Positions 53,136 to 64,000 of a DNA stretch of 64,000 bases are shown here, piece after piece. The translations under genes were made by a program, and so were the position numbers. Position 1 is the first letter of the stretch, and each line of letters begins with the position of its first letter. The stretch is from Micromonospora andamanensis (lineage in GTDB: Bacteria > Actinomycetota > Actinomycetes > Mycobacteriales > Micromonosporaceae): the NCBI RefSeq assembly GCF_016863495.1, contig NZ_BOOZ01000018.1, positions 1 to 64,000 on the forward strand, given 5' to 3'. The notes below the pieces were generated by a model. It saw nothing but the letters and a program-made list of their open reading frames with translations. It ran no database searches and had not been told where the DNA came from.

Positions 53136-53576
53136 TCAGGCGGGCTGGTCGCGGCGGTTGGCCAGGTGGTGCAGGGCGAGGCGGTAGCCGTCCACGCCGA
53201 GCCCGCAGATCACGCCGGTCGCCACCGCCGAGACGACCGAGTGGTGACGGAACTCCTCCCGCGCGTGGATGTTGGAGATGTGCACCTCCACCAGCGGACC
53301 GCGCAGCATGGCGCAGGCGTCCCGTACCGCGATCGAGTAGTGCGACCACGCTGCCGGGTTGAGCACCACTGCGGCACCCTCGTCGGCGGCGGCGTGCAAC
53401 CAGCCGAGCAGCTCGTGCTCGGCGTCGGTCTGCCGCACGATCACGTCCAGGCCCAGGTCCCGCCCGGTCGTCTCGCAGAGTTTCACCAGGTCGGCGTAGC
53501 TGGTCACCCCGTAGACGTCGACCTGGCGGGTGCCCAGCCGACCCAGGTTCGGCCCGTTGAGCACGTACACCCTCAT
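53136..53576 (-). CDS. aroQ: 3-dehydroquinate dehydratase, type II
   Basis: AroQ dehydrates dehydroquinate in the shikimate pathway. The 146-residue protein begins [20 protein letters not shown], slightly divergent from the usual NGPNLNLLGxREP, and keeps [17 protein letters not shown] and the end [20 protein letters not shown] with the catalytic His. Type II enzymes are normal in actinobacteria. It follows aroB after an intercistronic repeat. Confidence 0.94.
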   Translation of the reverse strand: MRVYVLNGPNLGRLGTRQVDVYGVTSYADLVKLCETTGRDLGLDVIVRQTDAEHELLGWLHAAADEGAAVVLNPAAWSHYSIAVRDACAMLRGPLVEVHISNIHAREEFRHHSVVSAVATGVICGLGVDGYRLALHHLANRRDQPA

Positions 53577-53595
53577 GGTCACCGAGTCGTTCTCC

Positions 53596-56527
<2,932 letters not shown>

Positions 56528-56643
56528 GAGTCTGTCACGCCCGGTGTACGCCACCCCGCGCCGCCCGCCGCGTCCCGCCCTACGGACGCGCCGCCCGGCC
56601 CGGACCCGAGCGCACGCGCGGCCCGGGCCCGAGCGGGCGATGG
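56528..56643 (-). other. Gap between the exopolysaccharide operon and aroC
   Basis: This 116-bp gap is very GC-rich, with overlapping CCCGGGCCC-type self-complementary stretches near 56595-56630 that may form a terminator. No clear T-run or promoter can be read. It should contain the aroC promoter. Confidence 0.35.
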
Positions 56644-57564
56644 TCAGATGCCCCGGCCGCGCCGGTGCAGGGTGCGCAGCACCGTGTCGGCGCGGACCAC
56701 CCGCCCGGCAACCGCCAGGGCCAGGTACGCCCGGGGTTCGCGTGGGTTGCGCCGGATGGTCCGCCGGGCCCAGCGCACCGCGCCCCGGGAGTCACCCGAC
56801 GCGGCGTGGGCGAAGGCGATCTGCCCGGTGACCCGGGCCTGCCCGGCCGGCTGGCTGGCGAACTCGGGATAGCGGTCCAGCAGCCACTGCAACGCCTCGG
56901 AGATGGTGTCCCACCGCTGGGCGAAGTACGACCGCTTGTGCCAGCGCACCAGCACGTACGGGGTGCGCAGGTTGACAAGTGGGGCGCTACGGGCGGCCCG
57001 GAGCAGGAACTCGTAGTCCTCGGCGTAGCTGCCCGGGATCTCCTCGTCGACGAGCCCGAACCCGTCGCGCAGCGCCGCCGCCCGGATCACGAATGTCGAC
57101 GGGTGCAGCTCGGTCATCCGGTCACGCAGCAGCTCGGACAGGCTGATCGAGTCGCGGTCCAGCACCCGCTCGACGGTGTGCCCGTCGTAGCTGACCCGGA
57201 TGCCGCAGCTGACGAATTCGGCACCGGGCACCGCGTTCAGGGCGTCGACCTGGGCGCTCAGCTTGCCGGGCAGCCACTCGTCGTCGTCGTCGCAGAAGGC
57301 GATCAGCTCACCGGTGGCGGCCAGGGTGCCCGTGTTGCGGGCGCCGGCAAGGCCCGGGGTGCGGACGTTGGTGACCACCCGCACCTGCCGGTCCGGGGTG
57401 GCCAGGTCGGTGAGCGTCGGGTCCGGTTCGGACTGGTCGTACACCACGACCACCTCGACCGGCGCCGGATAGTCCTGCGCGACGATGGCCCGTACCGCGG
57501 CCCGCAGCAGCTCCGGCCGGTTGCGGGTGGGCACGACGGCGCTCACGCTCGGGTACGGGGTCAC
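56644..57564 (-). CDS. Family 2 glycosyltransferase of the exopolysaccharide operon
   Basis: The 306-residue protein has the GT2 start [20 protein letters not shown], the donor-binding [20 protein letters not shown] and metal motif [12 protein letters not shown], then [15 protein letters not shown] in the acceptor region. The C-terminal part is helical ([20 protein letters not shown]) and may be a TPR-like tail. GTG overlaps the stop of the Alg13-like gene as GTGA. It is the last gene of the operon. The sugar transferred is unknown. Confidence 0.88.
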   Translation of the reverse strand: MTPYPSVSAVVPTRNRPELLRAAVRAIVAQDYPAPVEVVVVYDQSEPDPTLTDLATPDRQVRVVTNVRTPGLAGARNTGTLAATGELIAFCDDDDEWLPGKLSAQVDALNAVPGAEFVSCGIRVSYDGHTVERVLDRDSISLSELLRDRMTELHPSTFVIRAAALRDGFGLVDEEIPGSYAEDYEFLLRAARSAPLVNLRTPYVLVRWHKRSYFAQRWDTISEALQWLLDRYPEFASQPAGQARVTGQIAFAHAASGDSRGAVRWARRTIRRNPREPRAYLALAVAGRVVRADTVLRTLHRRGRGI

Positions 57565-58259
57565 GGCTTCCGCCTTCCGTTCGGGCCGGGTCCGCGCCAC
57601 GGCCGCCACCACTGTCGGTGGTGCCGCTGCGCGGCGGCGGCCACCAGGTCCTCGACGATCACTCCCACCCGCCGCACCGCGGCACGCCGCCCGTCGGCCG
57701 CACCGGCGTCCACCGCCACGGTGAACCGGGCGCGGTCCGCCAGACCGGCGGTCAGGCTGTCCAGCAGCTCCTGCCGGGACTCGCAGAGCGCCACCAGGCC
57801 GGCCGCGCCGAGCCGGCGGGCGAACAACAGCTGATGGTCGTCGACGTGCTCACCACGGGTCGGGTCGCGGGGCACCACGATAGGCAGGTGCCCATGCCGG
57901 CGGGCCTCCAGGATGGTGGCCGGCCCACCGTGGCAGACGACCAGGTCGGCGCGGGCCATCGCGGCCTGCAGGTCGGCGTGGCCGAGGAACGGCACCGCGT
58001 CGGGCAGGTCGTCGGCGCGGGTGTGCCCGTGCTGCACGGTCAGCACGACCTCACCGCCGACCGTGCCGTGCCACTGGGTCAGCCAGCTCACCAACCTGTC
58101 GAACGGATGCTTGTCGGTGCCGACGGCCACCAGCACCCGCGGCCGGCCGTCGGGGCGCGGCTCGCGCGGCTCCGGTACGCGTACCGTCGGCTCCTCGGGG
58201 GCCGGGCGGGGCCGCACCGGCGTGGCCCGGTGCCCGTCGCCGGGCGCGTCGCCGCTCAC
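57561..58259 (-). CDS. Alg13-like glycosyltransferase catalytic subunit (GT28 C-terminal type)
   Basis: The 232-residue protein lacks an N-terminal acceptor domain. After a proline-rich start it has RVLVAVGTDKHPFDRLVSWL and the UDP-sugar site VVCHGGPATILEARRHGHLP, then VDDHQLLFARRLGAAGLVAL. This is the Alg13 half of a split GT28-like enzyme. The Alg14-like membrane partner is encoded immediately upstream with a GTGA overlap, so they should form one complex that adds a sugar to a lipid-linked acceptor. Confidence 0.85.
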   Translation of the reverse strand: MSGDAPGDGHRATPVRPRPAPEEPTVRVPEPREPRPDGRPRVLVAVGTDKHPFDRLVSWLTQWHGTVGGEVVLTVQHGHTRADDLPDAVPFLGHADLQAAMARADLVVCHGGPATILEARRHGHLPIVVPRDPTRGEHVDDHQLLFARRLGAAGLVALCESRQELLDSLTAGLADRARFTVAVDAGAADGRRAAVRRVGVIVEDLVAAAAQRHHRQWWRPWRGPGPNGRRKP

Positions 58260-58738
58260 AGCAGCGTCCCCACGACTGTGGCCTCCGGGTACTGGCGGCG
58301 CTGCTCCTCCCACTGCACGAGCATCGCCGACAGGAACGGGCGGCACAGCCGGGCGGTGAGCGTCGGCGTGTCGATCCGGTCGTAGACCTCGATGTAGACG
58401 GTCGGGATGCGGCGCAGCCGGGCGAGCACCACGAACGGCACCGCCACGCCCGCGCCGGTGGTGACCACCGCGGCGACCCGCCGCCCACGCAGCACCCGGG
58501 CGGCCAACCACGCGTTGCGTAGCAGGTTGCCCAGGTGGCGGGTGGTGGGATGGTACGCCGGGACGACGTCCTCCCCGGCGAGCAGCGACAGCGCCTCCGG
58601 CGTGTCGAAGGTGACCCAGCATCGTCGCCAGGTTTCGTACCAGGGCCGCAGCGCCAGCAACTGCGCCAGGTGCCCTCCGCTCGAACCGACGAGCAGCAGC
58701 ACCGGCTGCTGGTCGGCTCCCTCGATGGTGTTGTCCAC
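58256..58738 (-). CDS. Alg14-like membrane-anchor subunit of a split glycosyltransferase
   Basis: The 160-residue protein has the Alg14 pattern: LLVGSSGGHLAQLLALRPW, the hydrophobic TTGAGVAVPFVVLARLRRIP and YIEVYDRIDTPTLTARLCRP, ending SAMLVQWEEQRRQYPEATVV. It should bind the acceptor at the membrane and recruit the Alg13-like subunit. The GTG was chosen for GGGGAG about 5 nt upstream; a GTG four codons earlier is possible. It lies 32 nt after the phosphotransferase gene. Confidence 0.85.
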   Translation of the reverse strand: MDNTIEGADQQPVLLLVGSSGGHLAQLLALRPWYETWRRCWVTFDTPEALSLLAGEDVVPAYHPTTRHLGNLLRNAWLAARVLRGRRVAAVVTTGAGVAVPFVVLARLRRIPTVYIEVYDRIDTPTLTARLCRPFLSAMLVQWEEQRRQYPEATVVGTLL

Positions 58739-58770
58739 GCGACTCCCCACAAGTCCGCTTGACGTGTCGG

Positions 58771-60021
58771 TCAGCTGTGTCGTTTCTCGATGGTGTCCAA
58801 CAGGGCGGGATGCAGCGCCGGGTTCCAGCCGGCACCGGCGTCCGCCAGCCGCCAGGTCCGCAGCCACATCTCCAGCAGGTAGGCATCGGCCACCAGCCGC
58901 TGCCGTGCCCGGTCCAGTCCCAGCGCGTCGCCGTGCCGGTCCAGCCACGCGTCGACCTGCCGCGCCGCCTCGGCGGCCGGTTCACCGCGCAGCACGAGCG
59001 CGCGTTGGAACGCGTCGTGGGCCAGGTCGAACCCGACGGGCACCTCCGGCCCGCTGTGCTCCCAGTCCCAGGCGATCAGGTCCCCGCCGTGCCGGCCGAG
59101 GTTCCACGGCACCCAGTCGCCGTGCCAGTGGCCGAACTCGACGGCGACGTCGCCGTGCCGGCGGGCCAGGCCCGCGACGGCCGCCGACGCACGCTCACCG
59201 ACGGTGTCGGCGGCGCACCGCGCCTGCTCGGTCAACCGGGTCAGGAACGGTGAGCCGGCCAGCGGCCGGACCGACGCCTGTGGACCGCCCCGCCGGGCCA
59301 CCGCGAGCAGCGCCGCGAGGTCGGGCGGTGTGTCGACGGGAACGCCACGGATCCGGGCCGGCAGCGGCTCGACCACCGCCACCGTCTGCCCGGCCCACGC
59401 GAACGTGGTGAGCAGCCGGGTGGTGCCGGGGTGTCCGGCCGTCCCGGCCAGCCCGGCCACCTCCCGCAGCGCCGCGGCTTCGGCGGCGACAAGCGCCCGG
59501 GTCGCCCCGTTCCAGCCGATCTTCGCATAGCCGCGCGGCTCACCTCGGCCGTTGAACAGTTGCAGCGTCGGCTTGTGGTTCGGGTCCGGTGGGCGTACCC
59601 CGCAGGCCGCGTGCACGGGGGCGCCGAGTTCGGCACCGACCCGCTCGGCGAGCAGCACCTCCGCCGGGTCCAGCCCGACCGGCACCGCCACGGTGAGCAC
59701 CGGAAAGGGGGCCCGGTCCACCGCGCCGACCCGGGCCGCCACGCCGAGCACCGCCCGCACCGCCCGCAGTTTCGCCGGCCGCAGGGCGTTGTACGACAGC
59801 AGTGCCGCCGCGGCGACCCGGGGGCAGCCCAGCGGCAGCAGGAACCGCGCCCGGGCCACCGACGGCACCACCGCGTACCGGGCCACCACTGTGTGCCCGC
59901 CCGGCGGGTCGGCGTTCACGGTCACCGCGACCCGGGAGTCGGAGAAGACCGCCCGGGTGACCCAGCCCAGCCCGTCGTCGCGGCATCGAGGGTCGTCCGC
60001 GGTGGTCGCCGAGGCGGTCAC
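58771..60021 (-). CDS. APH-like phosphotransferase family protein
   Basis: The 416-residue protein has a kinase-like C-terminal domain with the catalytic loop HWHGDWVPWNLGRHGGDLIA (Brenner motif HxDxxxxN) and the metal aspartate in WDWEHSGPEVPVGFDLAHDA. The N-terminal 150 residues are hard to place (VVARYAVVPSVARARFLLPL). APH-fold enzymes phosphorylate sugars, cholines or antibiotics. In an exopolysaccharide operon, a sugar or glycan kinase is most likely, by context. The GTG overlaps the sulfotransferase stop as GTGA. Confidence 0.8.
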   Translation of the reverse strand: MTASATTADDPRCRDDGLGWVTRAVFSDSRVAVTVNADPPGGHTVVARYAVVPSVARARFLLPLGCPRVAAAALLSYNALRPAKLRAVRAVLGVAARVGAVDRAPFPVLTVAVPVGLDPAEVLLAERVGAELGAPVHAACGVRPPDPNHKPTLQLFNGRGEPRGYAKIGWNGATRALVAAEAAALREVAGLAGTAGHPGTTRLLTTFAWAGQTVAVVEPLPARIRGVPVDTPPDLAALLAVARRGGPQASVRPLAGSPFLTRLTEQARCAADTVGERASAAVAGLARRHGDVAVEFGHWHGDWVPWNLGRHGGDLIAWDWEHSGPEVPVGFDLAHDAFQRALVLRGEPAAEAARQVDAWLDRHGDALGLDRARQRLVADAYLLEMWLRTWRLADAGAGWNPALHPALLDTIEKRHS

Positions 60022-60920
60022 GCGACCCGGTCCGGCCAGTCGAGCCGCAACCCCAGCCGCTGCCGCAACGCCTCGTTGTGCGGGCGGTAGTAGGCCGTCA
60101 GCTCGGCGCGCAGCGCCGGCTCCAGCGGTGCGGAGCGCCTGTCGTTGTAGACCTTGAAGTCGGACAGATCGAACGTGGGCAGACCGAGGAAGTCCAGGGT
60201 GCGCTGGTAGGTCGCCCGCGCGTCGGCGTACAGCTCCTCGCTGGGCAGGAAGAGGATCTGGCTGCGGTCGAAGCGCTCCAGCCACGGTTGCAGGTGCTCC
60301 AGGTACCGGCCCCGCGCCCGGTAGGTGTACCAGTCGTAGGGCTCGCTGAAGTAGTCCGGCTCGGCGATCAGCCGTTCCCGCTCCCCCGCCGTACGCTCCG
60401 CCTCGGCGGCCAGCGCGGCGGCGAAGTCGAGCGGCTCCACACCGTTGGTCCGCCGCTCCTTCCAGTGCGAGTAGGCCCGCTCCACCGGGTCGCGCAGCAG
60501 CACGATCAGCCGTACCGAGGGCATCAGCGCGGAGACCCGTTCGGCGGCCAGCGGATGGAACATGTACAGCGGGGCGGCCTCACCGACGCGGACCGGGCCG
60601 CCGTGGCGGTTCTCCAGCGCCTCCCGCTGCCGCAGGGTCGGGAAGTGCGAGCGGTACCACGCCTCGCCACGGCTCCAGTGCTCCTCGAAGTAGTGCGAGG
60701 ACTTCGTGTTCCAGGCGGGGAAGAGCCGGGGCACCAGCGGATGCTGGATCAGGTAGTTCCACAGTGAGGTGGTGCCGCCGCGCTTGGTGCCGATGATGAG
60801 GAAGTCCGGCAACGGCCGGCGGTCGCTGGTGCATACCCCGTAGTCGACGAGGCTTTCCCGTACCCGGTTCGTCACCTGGGTCGGCACCAACTGCTTCACC
60901 CGGTCGCGAATGGACGACAC
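60018..60920 (-). CDS. PAPS-dependent sulfotransferase
   Basis: The 300-residue protein has the 5'-phosphosulfate loop LIIGTKRGGTTSLWNYLIQH and the 3'-phosphate motif VLLRDPVERAYSHWKERR, the two PAPS-binding signatures. NTKSSHYFEEHWSRGEAWYR resembles heparan-sulfate-type enzymes that act on sugars. It probably sulfates the exported polysaccharide or its lipid-linked unit. The GTG was chosen for AGGTGAG 6 nt upstream. It overlaps the flippase end slightly in context (7-nt gap). Confidence 0.88.
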   Translation of the reverse strand: MSSIRDRVKQLVPTQVTNRVRESLVDYGVCTSDRRPLPDFLIIGTKRGGTTSLWNYLIQHPLVPRLFPAWNTKSSHYFEEHWSRGEAWYRSHFPTLRQREALENRHGGPVRVGEAAPLYMFHPLAAERVSALMPSVRLIVLLRDPVERAYSHWKERRTNGVEPLDFAAALAAEAERTAGERERLIAEPDYFSEPYDWYTYRARGRYLEHLQPWLERFDRSQILFLPSEELYADARATYQRTLDFLGLPTFDLSDFKVYNDRRSAPLEPALRAELTAYYRPHNEALRQRLGLRLDWPDRVA

Positions 60921-60927
60921 GACGAAC

Positions 60928-62514
60928 TCACCTGCCCTTCGATGTCCGTGGCGGGTCGCCGGCCGGCGACCCGCCACGGATCTGCACCATGGTCACCCGG
61001 ATGCCGCGTCGCACCCGGGACAACGTCAACAAGCCGACGCAGACGACGGCGAGTGTCGCCACCGCGAGCACGAGTCCCGCGATGCCGCGTCCGGCCACCG
61101 ACAGCCCGGCCACCGCCGCCAGCCCGACCCCCGCCACGGTGGCCGCAGCCGAGGCCAGCATCCGGGTGTCCACAAGGGGTTGGCGCACCACCAGCCGGGC
61201 GAAGGTGGCCGCGCCGACGTTCTCGGTCACGATGCCGGCGGCCCAGGCCACCGCCGCGCCTGTCGCCCCGTGGTCGGGGATCAACGCCAGTCCACCGCCG
61301 ACGGTGACCAGCAGCCCGGCCAGTGCCGCGGCCAGGTGCAGCCCGCTGCGCCCGCCCATCAGCAGCAGGCTCTGCACGTTGCCGACCCCGGTGTTGACGA
61401 GCATCGCCACGGCGAGCACCGTCATCGCGGCGGCGCCGGTGGTGAACTCCGGGCCGAACAGCGCCAGGAAGGCCGGTGCGAAGACGGCGAGCAGCAGGTA
61501 CACCGGCCAGGAGAGGACCAGCCCCCAGCTGGTCAGCTGCCGGTGCACCGCTGCGGCGGCGGCCCGCTCGCCCCGGCCGAGCAGCCGCGACAGTTGCGGT
61601 GCGACCGCCACCCGCAGCCCCTGCATGGCGAGTTGACCAGCGAGGACGTAACGGCCGACGGCACCGAAGACACCGGCGTCGGCCGGGCTGGCCAGGGCCG
61701 AGGTGAGCAGCACGCCGATCCACATGCTGCCCGCGTCGATCGCCGCCGACGCGGCGCGGGGCAGCGCGAACCGCCAGAACGTGGACCAGTCGCCGCGCTG
61801 CGGACGCAGTTGGGCGCCGGCGCCCACCCCGAGCGGCCCGGCGACCAGGATCAGGCAGACCAGCAGCGCCAGGGCGGCGGGCACCAGCCAGCCGGTCATC
61901 CCCGCCAGCAGCCCGCCACCGGCGAGCAGCGCCGCACCGACGAGCAGCGGCCGGGCGACCGGCAGCAGCAGGAACTGCACCGACACGTAGGCCCGCATCG
62001 GGCGTACGCAGCGCACGACGGCCAGCAGCAGGTTCATCGCGACCACCACGGGCACCGCCGCGAAGGTCACCACCAGCAGTGGCCCACCCGCCGGGCCCAG
62101 CAGCCGGCCGGCGAGCGGCCCGGCGATCACCGCCCCACCCACCGCCACCAGTACGGCGACAAGCAACGGTGGGATCAGGGCGACCGGCAGCACCCGAGCG
62201 GCGTCGCCGGTCGCGCCGGCCCGCCGCCGGGGCAGCGCCCAGATCAGGCCGGTCTCCGCACCGAGGGTGCAGATCGCGGCGGCGACCGTCACCACGCCGA
62301 TCGCGGCGAAGAACGCGCCCGCTCCGGTGGTGCCGTAGCCGCGGGTGATGACCACCGCGAGCACGAAGCCGAACAGGCCGCTGGTCGCCGCGCCGAGCAG
62401 CCCGGCCACTCCGCTGCGGGTGCTGCGGCGGGTCTCGGCCCCGTCGTCGACCGCCGCCGCACCAGGCGTACGCCCCGGTCCCTCCCCCGTGGGAGGGCTG
62501 GTGATCGCCGTCAT
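60928..62514 (-). CDS. Wzx-like polysaccharide flippase
   Basis: The 528-residue protein has about 12-14 hydrophobic segments beginning GVAGLLGAATSGLFGFVLAV and includes the MATE/MurJ-like pattern ITRGYGTTGAGAFFAAIGVV and WRFALPRAASAAIDAGSMWI. It should flip lipid-linked repeat units across the membrane. Its last codons lie in a 36-bp perfect palindrome. The ATG overlaps the polymerase stop as ATGA. Confidence 0.87.
   Translation of the reverse strand: MTAITSPPTGEGPGRTPGAAAVDDGAETRRSTRSGVAGLLGAATSGLFGFVLAVVITRGYGTTGAGAFFAAIGVVTVAAAICTLGAETGLIWALPRRRAGATGDAARVLPVALIPPLLVAVLVAVGGAVIAGPLAGRLLGPAGGPLLVVTFAAVPVVVAMNLLLAVVRCVRPMRAYVSVQFLLLPVARPLLVGAALLAGGGLLAGMTGWLVPAALALLVCLILVAGPLGVGAGAQLRPQRGDWSTFWRFALPRAASAAIDAGSMWIGVLLTSALASPADAGVFGAVGRYVLAGQLAMQGLRVAVAPQLSRLLGRGERAAAAAVHRQLTSWGLVLSWPVYLLLAVFAPAFLALFGPEFTTGAAAMTVLAVAMLVNTGVGNVQSLLLMGGRSGLHLAAALAGLLVTVGGGLALIPDHGATGAAVAWAAGIVTENVGAATFARLVVRQPLVDTRMLASAAATVAGVGLAAVAGLSVAGRGIAGLVLAVATLAVVCVGLLTLSRVRRGIRVTMVQIRGGSPAGDPPRTSKGR
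60945..60980. repeat. 36-bp perfect palindrome inside the flippase 3' end
   Basis: TCCGTGGCGGGTCGCCGG is followed at once by its exact reverse complement, with no loop. It encodes part of the hydrophilic tail (RGGSPAGDPPRTS) of the flippase and ends 25 bp before the sulfotransferase start. It could form an mRNA hairpin that tunes expression of the downstream genes, or be a dispersed element. Confidence 0.85.
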
Positions 62515-63857
62515 GCCGGCACCACCGTCGCCGGCCGTGCCGGACCGCCCGGCGGGCCCCGGCGTTCCCGTTCGGCGAGGGCCAACGCGAAGGCCACCGC
62601 GAAGAAGGCCACCGAGAGGTTCTGGTTGGCCATCCCGTAGAAGGGCACCTGCACCAGGCAGATCACCGGGACCACGGAGAGCCACTGCCCGGCGGCCGAT
62701 CGGCCCCGGGCGCAGATCAGCGCGGCGGCGACGAACCAGGCCAGGAAGCACAGCAGCGCCGGTACGCCGTGGCTGAACAGCACCATCCACAGCTGCCCCT
62801 GGGTGCCGATCGGGGCGTCGGCGGAGACGGTGTCCACCTCCATCGGCGCGCCGTACCCCAGCCAGGGCGAATCACCCACCCGGCGCAGCACCTCGGTGTA
62901 GAGGGAGAGCCGGTCGGTGTTGGTGTCGCTGGATTCGACCCGGTTGCCGATCATCTCGGCGACCGGGATGAACAGGCTGGCGACACCGCCGAGCACCACC
63001 ATCCCGGCGATCGACGCGGCCACCCGGGTGTTGCCGCGCAGCGCCGCGCGCACCCCGAGCACGCCCAGGCCGACGCCAAGGCTGAGGAACATCGCGCGGT
63101 TGAGCGTGAGGAACGCCGGGACCAGCGACACCGGCAGCGACGCCAGCACCGCCCAGCGCAGCAGGCCACGCCGCCGCAGCATGGTGTACGCGACCACGCA
63201 CGGCAACGTCATCGCGTACGCGCTGCCGTAGTTGTTCGTGTACGCGTACGGTGCCGCCGGCCGGTAGATCGGGTTGAGCGACCGGGCGCTGTACTCCGCG
63301 GTGTTCAGGTGCACCATGTCGCTGATGAACGGCACCCCGGACACGCCGGACGGCAGCAGCGCCTCGACCGGGGTGGTCAGCTCGAAGCGTGGCATCAGCA
63401 CGCCGAGCCACCCGAGGGCGACCAGCCCGAACCAGAACGCGCACAGCGGCACCAGCACGGCGGCCTGGTCGGGGCGTTCCCGGGCGACGGTGTAGACGTA
63501 GACCGCGACGACGAGCGCGGTGAGGTAGAACGCCAGCCGCAGCACGAAGGTCGGCAGTGAGGTGGGTGACGCCAGCCGGCTCGCGCTGGCCACCGCGATG
63601 GCCAGGAACAGCAACCAGATCCCGGTGGCGGGCGGCAGCGGCACCCGGCCGCGGGTGGCCAGCAAGGTGAACAGCAGCGCACCCAGCAGCGGCCAGCCGA
63701 GGTAGAAGCCACCGGCCACCCACCAGAGTGGGACGAGCCCGAACATCGCTGCCAGCGGCCACAGCGGCAGTCGGGGCGGCACGGCCGGCGCGGGCGGGGT
63801 GACAGCGCCGGCCGGTAGCGGCGGCTCGGTGGTCGCCGGGGCGCGGGTGACCGGCAC
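62511..63857 (-). CDS. O-antigen ligase/Wzy-like polymerase
   Basis: The 448-residue membrane protein has about 11-12 hydrophobic segments and a large outside loop between them (LLPSGVSGVPFISDMVHLNT to PIYRPAAPYAYTNNYGSAYA), as in Wzy/WaaL proteins. RVESSDTNTDRLSLYTEVLR followed by SPWLGYGAP is the typical conserved segment of O-antigen ligase-like proteins. It should polymerise exported repeat units. It starts with GTG and overlaps the flippase by 4 nt. Confidence 0.85.
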   Translation of the reverse strand: MPVTRAPATTEPPLPAGAVTPPAPAVPPRLPLWPLAAMFGLVPLWWVAGGFYLGWPLLGALLFTLLATRGRVPLPPATGIWLLFLAIAVASASRLASPTSLPTFVLRLAFYLTALVVAVYVYTVARERPDQAAVLVPLCAFWFGLVALGWLGVLMPRFELTTPVEALLPSGVSGVPFISDMVHLNTAEYSARSLNPIYRPAAPYAYTNNYGSAYAMTLPCVVAYTMLRRRGLLRWAVLASLPVSLVPAFLTLNRAMFLSLGVGLGVLGVRAALRGNTRVAASIAGMVVLGGVASLFIPVAEMIGNRVESSDTNTDRLSLYTEVLRRVGDSPWLGYGAPMEVDTVSADAPIGTQGQLWMVLFSHGVPALLCFLAWFVAAALICARGRSAAGQWLSVVPVICLVQVPFYGMANQNLSVAFFAVAFALALAERERRGPPGGPARPATVVPA

Positions 63858-63860
63858 GCG

Positions 63861-64000
63861 TCAGCTCCGCCCGCTGCGGCACAGCACGAACCCCAGCGGG
63901 TTGACCCCGGCCGCTCGCAGCCGCTCGGCGAGTCGGCGCAGGTCGGCCTGACGGGTGCGGTCGCGTTCGACCACCACCACGGCGGTGCCCTGCCGGGCCA
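63861..64000 (-). CDS. C-terminal fragment of a Wzz/BY-kinase-like polysaccharide protein
   Basis: Only the last 45 or so residues are inside the window: ARQGTAVVVVERDRTRQADL then RRLAERLRAAGVNPLGFVLC and RSGRS. A beta strand ending VVVVE followed by a helix and GVNPLGFVL is typical of the end of the P-loop domain in Wzc/CpsD-type chain-length kinases. The context of polymerase and flippase supports this. The gene continues beyond the right edge. The stop lies 3 nt before the polymerase start. Confidence 0.5.
   Translation of the reverse strand, partial: ARQGTAVVVVERDRTRQADLRRLAERLRAAGVNPLGFVLCRSGRS

Noticed and set aside
60910-62640. A 576-codon plus-strand frame opposite the flippase gene
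   Set aside because: Its protein is rich in His, Arg, Gly and Gln with no domain, a typical shadow of a membrane-protein gene on the other strand.

Overview
The window is chromosomal DNA from a high-GC actinobacterium. Gene content, gene order and codon use (almost all third positions G or C, many GTG starts) point to the Micromonosporaceae, most likely Micromonospora or a close relative. The genus is an inference from recognised protein families and synteny; no database search was run. No rRNA, tRNA, transposase, phage gene or CRISPR array was seen.

Layout. 2-2166 (minus): argC-argJ with two candidate ARG boxes. 2428-5462 (plus): an accessory block of tiny membrane proteins, an XRE/TPR-type regulator and three overlapping small genes, two of them cysteine-rich. 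5507-8522 (minus): a three-gene sugar-nucleotide/glycosyltransferase operon. Both blocks sit between pheT and argC. 8766-14834 (minus): pheST, a SpoU-type RNA methyltransferase and infC-rpmI-rplT; infC appears to start at an AUC codon. 15145-17806 (minus): PH-domain protein, DMT transporter, hisG, hisE. 17945-18808 (plus): an orphan solute-binding lipoprotein. 18855-24348 (minus): ribH, ribBA, ribE, ribD behind an FMN riboswitch, then a receiver-GGDEF response regulator and rpe. 24595-26453 (plus): two tandem lipoproteins. 26521-28229: a DUF397/XRE pair, divergent from a second small-gene cluster that holds a paralogue of the 5166-5462 protein. 28331-39602 (minus): rsmB, fmt, def, a P450, a kinase fused to a ParB/sulfiredoxin-like domain, a helicase-degenerate priA, metK, coaBC, rpoZ, a degenerate guanylate kinase and mihF. 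39774-50743 (minus): the pyrimidine operon pyrR-pyrB-pyrC-carA-carB-pyrD, then bioA and pyrF. 51060-51548 (plus): bldD. 51635-56527 (minus): aroC-aroK-aroB-aroQ, a gene-free repeat nest, efp, nusB. 56644-64000 (minus): an exopolysaccharide operon with a Wzy-like polymerase, Wzx-like flippase, sulfotransferase, APH-like phosphotransferase, Alg14/Alg13-like split glycosyltransferase and a GT2 enzyme, running off the right edge.

How it fits together. Most of the window is conserved housekeeping backbone (Arg, Phe-tRNA, His, riboflavin, formyl-Met handling, SAM/CoA, pyrimidine, shikimate) packed into operons with 4-nt stop/start overlaps. Regulation is readable in several places: ARG boxes before argC, an FMN riboswitch before ribD, a PyrR-type hairpin over the pyrR ribosome binding site, a BldD-box-like site before bldD and an AUC start on infC. 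Accessory material is inserted at defined points (pheT/argC, rsmB/lipoprotein, pyrD/pyrF, upstream of aroC).

The least explained signals are a roughly 40-48 bp repeat lying between coupled genes in three places and also inside the pyrC reading frame; a four-copy, helically phased decamer array before pyrF; the kinase/ParB-like fusion; the two paralogous cysteine-motif gene clusters beside XRE regulators; a 36-bp perfect palindrome inside a flippase gene; and a repeat nest where related genomes usually carry a peptidase gene.
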